Assembly (NCBI RefSeq): GCF_013403245.1
Contig: NZ_JACBNQ010000005.1
Span: 92,819-156,818 of the forward strand
Length of the DNA: 64,000 nucleotides
Direction: 5' to 3'
Source: Sedimentibacter hydroxybenzoicus DSM 7310
GTDB taxonomy: Bacteria > Bacillota > Clostridia > Tissierellales > Sedimentibacteraceae
Below the pieces are notes generated by a model. That model ran no database searches, was not told the origin of the DNA, and worked only from the letters and a program-made list of their open reading frames with translations. The position numbers and the translations under genes are program-made. Below, piece by piece: positions 61,668 through 64,000 of the stretch (position 1 is its first letter; each line of letters opens with the position of its first letter).

Positions 61668-61700
61668 AAATCCCACAGCAAGATGAGCTGTGGGATTTTT
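61668..61700 (+). terminator. Terminator of the dehydrogenase-NhaC operon
   Basis: AAATCCCACAGC pairs with GCTGTGGGATTT around a seven-base loop, followed by TT and AAGG. Confidence 0.9.
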
Positions 61701-61847
61701 AAGGAAAGCACTTCTTCCGCTTCTTTTCTTGTTATTAGTCCGGTTAATTTAATGAATTTCATTATCTTTTATATTTAACACGTGACTTGAATCAAACCTA
61801 ACACATTATACTAATTTATTCAATAATTTTATTTTCATTAGCGTTTA

Positions 61848-63215
61848 TTATTTTATTATTACCGGCTCATTGACGCTGATTTCCCATTTATGACTATTAT
61901 ATCGAAACATAAAGAAAATTGTTCTGACAAACCAGTCTATAACCATTGCTACCCATACTCCGAACACTCCCATGCCAACGTATTTAGCCAATATAAGACC
62001 GAAGCCTATCCTGAAAATCCACATGGAACCTACTCCCACGAGCATGGTGTAACGCACATCATTAGATGCCCTTAACGTGTTGGGGAGGGTAAATGACAAT
62101 GGCCATATAAAGCATGCGCTAATGTTATGAAATATTATAATCTGGCTTGTTATAGCAGTCGTTTCCTTTGACAAGTGAAATATATCCAATATATATGGAC
62201 ATGCAAATATTATTGTCACATTCAAAACAATCATTGAAATGTATGCATACATCAACAATTTTTTTGTATAATACCTTACTTGTCCATAATCACCGGCACC
62301 TACACATTGGCTTACTACGGTTACCAATCCTAATCCCACTGCCATGCCCGGGATTATACCAAATGATATAACTGTATTTCCTATCGCATTTGCTGTTATG
62401 GATGATGTTCCGAATCCGGCAACAACACTGAGCAGCAATATCTTTCCAAGCTGGAACATGCTGTTTTCAATACCGTTCGGTATGCCTATGTGTAATATAT
62501 TTTTAACCATTTCTTTATTGTACTTGTATCTGAATTTCTTGCTTATGTGTACAACAAGACTTTGATTCCTGAGCAAAGCAACTATTATAATTGCAGCAAC
62601 CGCCCTTGAAACAAGTGTCGGAATGGCAACACCTTCAACTCCTCTGTGAAATCCATATATCAACAAAGCGTTTCCACCCACATTTATAATGTTCATTATG
62701 AGCGAAGTAATCATTGTTATCCTTGAATTACCCATAGACCTGAAGAGTGCCGCCCCGCTGCTGTAAATAGCAATAAAAGGAATGCTTGCAAATACTATGA
62801 GCATGTATGTGTTTGAATGAGCGGCAACATCCGGCTCAATAGCGCCAAAAACTACACTTAATATAAGGCCTCTACTTAAATACATGATTATCATTACAAC
62901 CAATGAAATCAATGTTACAAATACCAAAAGCTGCTCTCCGGCTTCTGATGCTTTTTCACTGTTACCTCTTCCTATATGTTGACCTGCCACAACTGCTCCA
63001 CCGGTTGCCAGTGCCGCAAAAATATTTATCAATAAAATATTTATTGAATCTACGAGAGACACCGCAGAAACCGCACTTTCACCTACGCTTGCAACCATCA
63101 GAGAGTCTGCCATACCTACTGCCACAGCAAGAAGCTGCTCAATCATGAGGGGAAATACCAGCCTCAACAAATCTTTATTTGTAAATAAATAATTCTCATT
63201 TGATACTTTTTCCAT
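61848..63215 (-). CDS. MATE-family multidrug efflux protein (second)
   Basis: The 455-residue protein has 12 helices with the MATE repeats: RLVFPLMIEQLLAVAVGMAD SLMV at the start, GGAVVAGQHIGRGN (about 78) and, in the second half, HIGIPNGIENSMFQLGKILLLS. Relatives expel drugs or metabolites with a cation gradient. It differs clearly from the copy at 35136 and is not a recent duplicate. A weak AGGATAGGTAT ribosome site precedes the ATG. It is monocistronic. Confidence 0.92.
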   Translation of the reverse strand: MEKVSNENYLFTNKDLLRLVFPLMIEQLLAVAVGMADSLMVASVGESAVSAVSLVDSINILLINIFAALATGGAVVAGQHIGRGNSEKASEAGEQLLVFVTLISLVVMIIMYLSRGLILSVVFGAIEPDVAAHSNTYMLIVFASIPFIAIYSSGAALFRSMGNSRITMITSLIMNIINVGGNALLIYGFHRGVEGVAIPTLVSRAVAAIIIVALLRNQSLVVHISKKFRYKYNKEMVKNILHIGIPNGIENSMFQLGKILLLSVVAGFGTSSITANAIGNTVISFGIIPGMAVGLGLVTVVSQCVGAGDYGQVRYYTKKLLMYAYISMIVLNVTIIFACPYILDIFHLSKETTAITSQIIIFHNISACFIWPLSFTLPNTLRASNDVRYTMLVGVGSMWIFRIGFGLILAKYVGMGVFGVWVAMVIDWFVRTIFFMFRYNSHKWEISVNEPVIIK

Positions 63216-63709
63216 ATCTATACCTATCCTTCAATCATTCATTATAGCTTACTTGTAAAAGCTGCAAATCAAAAGCATAAAAAAATCCCTCCAAATAAAC
63301 ATTCAGAATGGATACCATTTCTTAATACTTTCAAAATCAATCAGCCCATCTTATTCAAACCATTATAATCCCTATTAAATTTATAAGTCAATTGCATTTT
63401 TGAATGATAACGTATCGAATTTCAATATGAAATATTTTAAACACACAATATCATTAATTTTAAATATATTTGTACCATTTCTTTATTTTAGAATCATGAA
63501 AATTCCAGACGATTTAACTATTCAAAAAGAATCCCACAAGATAAATTGGCTTTTCTAAGCCTGTAATCCTGTGGGTTTTGCTTGCTTTTTGTTCATGGGG
63601 CTAATATTAGCTATTTCCCGATTGACTCTTTGATATTACCACAAAATCATAATTTGCGGCCAGAGTCTTAGATATTTTGAAATGCAATAAGGATTATTTT
63701 ATTTATTAT
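63216..63709. other. Long A/T-rich intergenic region
   Basis: About 490 bases without a convincing gene on either strand. The one clear structure is the hairpin listed at 63529-63575. Low-complexity A/T stretches cover most of the rest. Confidence 0.6.
63529..63575 (-). terminator. Probable terminator of the right-edge gene
   Basis: ATCCCACAAGAT can pair with ATCCTGTGGGTT and contains an inner GGCTT/AAGCC stem; on the minus strand TTCTTTTTG follows. It lies about 140 bases after the stop of the regulator at the window edge. Confidence 0.55.
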
Positions 63710-64000
63710 TTATTCAGTTATCTTCCAATATCCAGCTGTATCCGAACCAACTCGGGCAATAAGATTTTCGTCTTGAAGCATTTTCATATTTCTTCTTATT
63801 GTCCTAGTAGTTTTGTTCATTTTTTCACTTATCTCTGCCTGAGTAATATATTTATCTTGCTTAATAAGGTTAATGATTTTCTTTTGAGTGTTATTGAGCT
63901 TAATAGTTTCTTCACGGACATTCTCACGGACATTCTCACGGACATTCTCACGGACATTCTCACGGACATTCTCACGGACATTCTCACGGACATTCTCACG
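63710..64000 (-). CDS. C-terminal end of a winged-helix regulator (AlbA/RecG-like ATPase type), cut by the window
   Basis: The minus-strand frame is open from base 64000 to a TAA at 63710-63712. It encodes a run of ENVR repeats, then a winged helix (TQKKIINLIKQDKYITQAEI, then SEKMNKTTRTIRRNMKMLQD) ending GSDTAGYWKITE. This combination is common at the C-terminus of AlbA_2/HATPase_c_4 transcriptional regulators, in which repeated RENVREN linkers join the ATPase-like body to the helix-turn-helix. The N-terminal parts lie outside the window, so the family call rests only on this tail. The frame has no start codon inside the window. Confidence 0.75.
   Translation of the reverse strand, partial: RENVRENVRENVRENVRENVRENVRENVREETIKLNNTQKKIINLIKQDKYITQAEISEKMNKTTRTIRRNMKMLQDENLIARVGSDTAGYWKITE
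63914..64000 (-). repeat. 12-bp tandem repeat coding for ENVR
   Basis: ACGGACATTCTC is repeated exactly seven times from 63914 to 63997 with no variation, followed by ACG at the edge; the array may continue beyond it. In frame on the minus strand it encodes Glu-Asn-Val-Arg per unit. Confidence 0.95.

Noticed and set aside
63914..64000. Short tandem units that could look like a CRISPR array
   Set aside because: The units are only 12 bases, contiguous with no spacers, and in frame with a protein linker.
1..64000. Prophage, integrase, transposase or replication origin
   Set aside because: No integrase, capsid, transposase or dnaA-type gene and no DnaA-box cluster was seen; the small repeats are the only mobile-like elements.

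Overview
The window is low-GC, gene-dense DNA from a spore-forming anaerobic Firmicute. Supporting this are spoIIE, yabP, yabQ and tlp, a T-box leader, sigma-54 activators, and amino-acid and organic-acid fermentation genes. A Clostridia/Tissierellia-type organism (Sedimentibacter-like) is my inference; no rRNA or other taxonomic marker is present. I saw no tRNA, rRNA, CRISPR array, intact transposase or prophage.

Left part (1-16.7 kb) is energy metabolism on the minus strand. A divergent sigma-54 activator (6253-8196) faces a sigma-54 promoter that drives an M20 peptidase, a D-aminoacylase-type amidohydrolase and a YfcC carrier, with a CoA-transferase beyond a hairpin. Next come a complete methylmalonyl-CoA mutase operon (mutase large and small subunits, MeaB chaperone, epimerase), then etfB-etfA plus a GlcD/LctD-type flavoprotein (a lactate or 2-hydroxyacid dehydrogenase-Etf set), then a YkvI-like transporter behind a T-box.

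Middle part (17-36.5 kb) is housekeeping and sporulation. The block yabP-yabQ-divIC-spoIIE-tilS-hpt-ftsH keeps the Bacillus/Clostridium order. Beside it lie a ComK-like protein, a sigma-factor/YvrJ pair that includes a 47-codon gene, a DMT exporter, tlp, a metallophosphoesterase, a cysteine-rich duplicated protein, a DUF1540 protein, a hydroxyacid dehydrogenase, a hemolysin-III protein, an amidase remnant, a zinc phospholipase C-like protein, a split chromate transporter, a Wzz-like protein, an acetyltransferase and a MATE exporter.

Right part (36.6-64 kb) begins with feoAB and a chemotaxis receptor and then becomes a run of sigma-54 modules: (i) AtuA/DUF1446 + DUF4387 + a sodium-solute symporter beside a soluble sensor kinase and an NtrC-type regulator; (ii) a gamma-glutamyl hydrolase-like amidotransferase + a second YfcC carrier; (iii) a PrpR-N activator + threonine aldolase-like enzyme + dicarboxylate/amino-acid symporter; (iv) a PAS-type activator + alanine-dehydrogenase-family enzyme + NhaC antiporter. 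In all, four sigma-54 activators and five well-matched -24/-12 promoters can be read directly, most with a palindrome upstream that could be the activator site. The logic seems to be one activator, one enzyme set and one transporter per substrate. A second MATE exporter and a truncated regulator with 12-bp tandem repeats end the window.

Small palindromic repeats are scattered between genes: a family resembling GTCATCCTGAGCG...CGGAATGAC (five loci), a paired element placed exactly on stop codons (two loci), and GGGGGACACACC units.
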